Shown here: in pieces, positions 5,965 through 6,017 of the stretch
Layout of the letters: the number at the start of each line of letters is the position of its first letter
Position numbering within the stretch: position 1 is the stretch's first letter
Assembly (NCBI GenBank): GCA_030530045.1
Contig: JAUMVS010000093.1
Coordinates: 1-6,017 of the forward strand
Length of the DNA stretch: 6,017 bases
Source: Phoenicibacter congonensis
GTDB lineage: Bacteria; Actinomycetota; Coriobacteriia; Coriobacteriales; Eggerthellaceae
Direction of reading: 5' to 3'
The notes under the pieces: model-generated
Databases searched by the model: none
Told to the model about the DNA's origin: nothing
Seen by the model: the letters and a program-made list of their open reading frames with translations, nothing else
Translations under genes and position numbers: made by a program

Positions 5965-6017
5965 ACTGCGGACGAAGCAATGCCTCACTATCGCAAAGGA
6001 TTACGGTGGCTTCTTTT
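5963..6017 (-). CDS. Possible C-terminus of a convergent gene, partial
   Basis: On the minus strand one frame is open from the window edge for 17 codons, reading KEATVILCDSEALLRPQ, then TAA at 5965-5963. The stop abuts the arsS terminator hairpin, as expected for a gene converging on a shared terminator. The other minus frame checked hits a stop sooner. The peptide is too short to assign a family, and 17 open codons are common by chance, so this is tentative. Confidence 0.3.
   Translation of the reverse strand, partial: KEATVILCDSEALLRPQ

Noticed and set aside
5980..6017. ATG 5980 as the start of a new + strand gene
   Set aside because: No Shine-Dalgarno precedes it, only 12 codons are visible, and it lies just after a terminator. 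The opposite-strand frame ending at the terminator is somewhat more plausible.

Overview
The window looks like a bacterial chromosome segment of moderate GC (roughly mid-40s % by eye). Genes are tightly packed on the + strand. The first 4.4 kb carry the widespread order (tail of an upstream gene, probably tsf)-pyrH-frr-uppS-cdsA-dxr, found in many Gram-positive bacteria. A Coriobacteriia-like (anaerobic Actinobacteria) host is my best guess. It rests on the gene order, the N-terminal shape of UppS and the long charged N-terminus of CdsA, and is not proven.

Positions 1-101 hold the C-terminal tail of the upstream gene. pyrH (UMP kinase) and frr (ribosome recycling factor) follow, with gaps of about 27 nt. 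Next come three genes of lipid-carrier and membrane synthesis with almost no spacing: uppS (TTG start), cdsA (4 nt after uppS) and dxr (TTG start inside the end of cdsA, 8-nt overlap). Together they supply isoprenoid precursors through the MEP pathway (Dxr), the undecaprenyl carrier for cell-wall synthesis (UppS) and CDP-diacylglycerol for phospholipids (CdsA).

After a 90-nt gap the content changes to a two-gene arsenic module. The first gene encodes a 110-aa carboxymuconolactone decarboxylase/AhpD-like protein of the kind associated with arsenosugar biosynthesis. The second is arsS, a radical SAM enzyme. The main result of this reading is that arsS does not end at the UGA at 5872-5874. The UGA sits exactly where the family has the Cys of its C-terminal GSSCGG motif. 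The next codons give Gly-Gly-Glu-Thr-Ala and then UAG at 5890-5892. A hairpin whose apical loop contains AGGUC, the core of the E. coli fdhF SECIS loop, lies at nearly the same distance from the UGA. ArsS is therefore very probably a 330-residue selenoprotein, and simple ORF calling truncates it.

A strong rho-independent terminator (5937-5964) closes the arsenic module. The last about 50 nt may hold the C-terminus of a convergent minus-strand gene.
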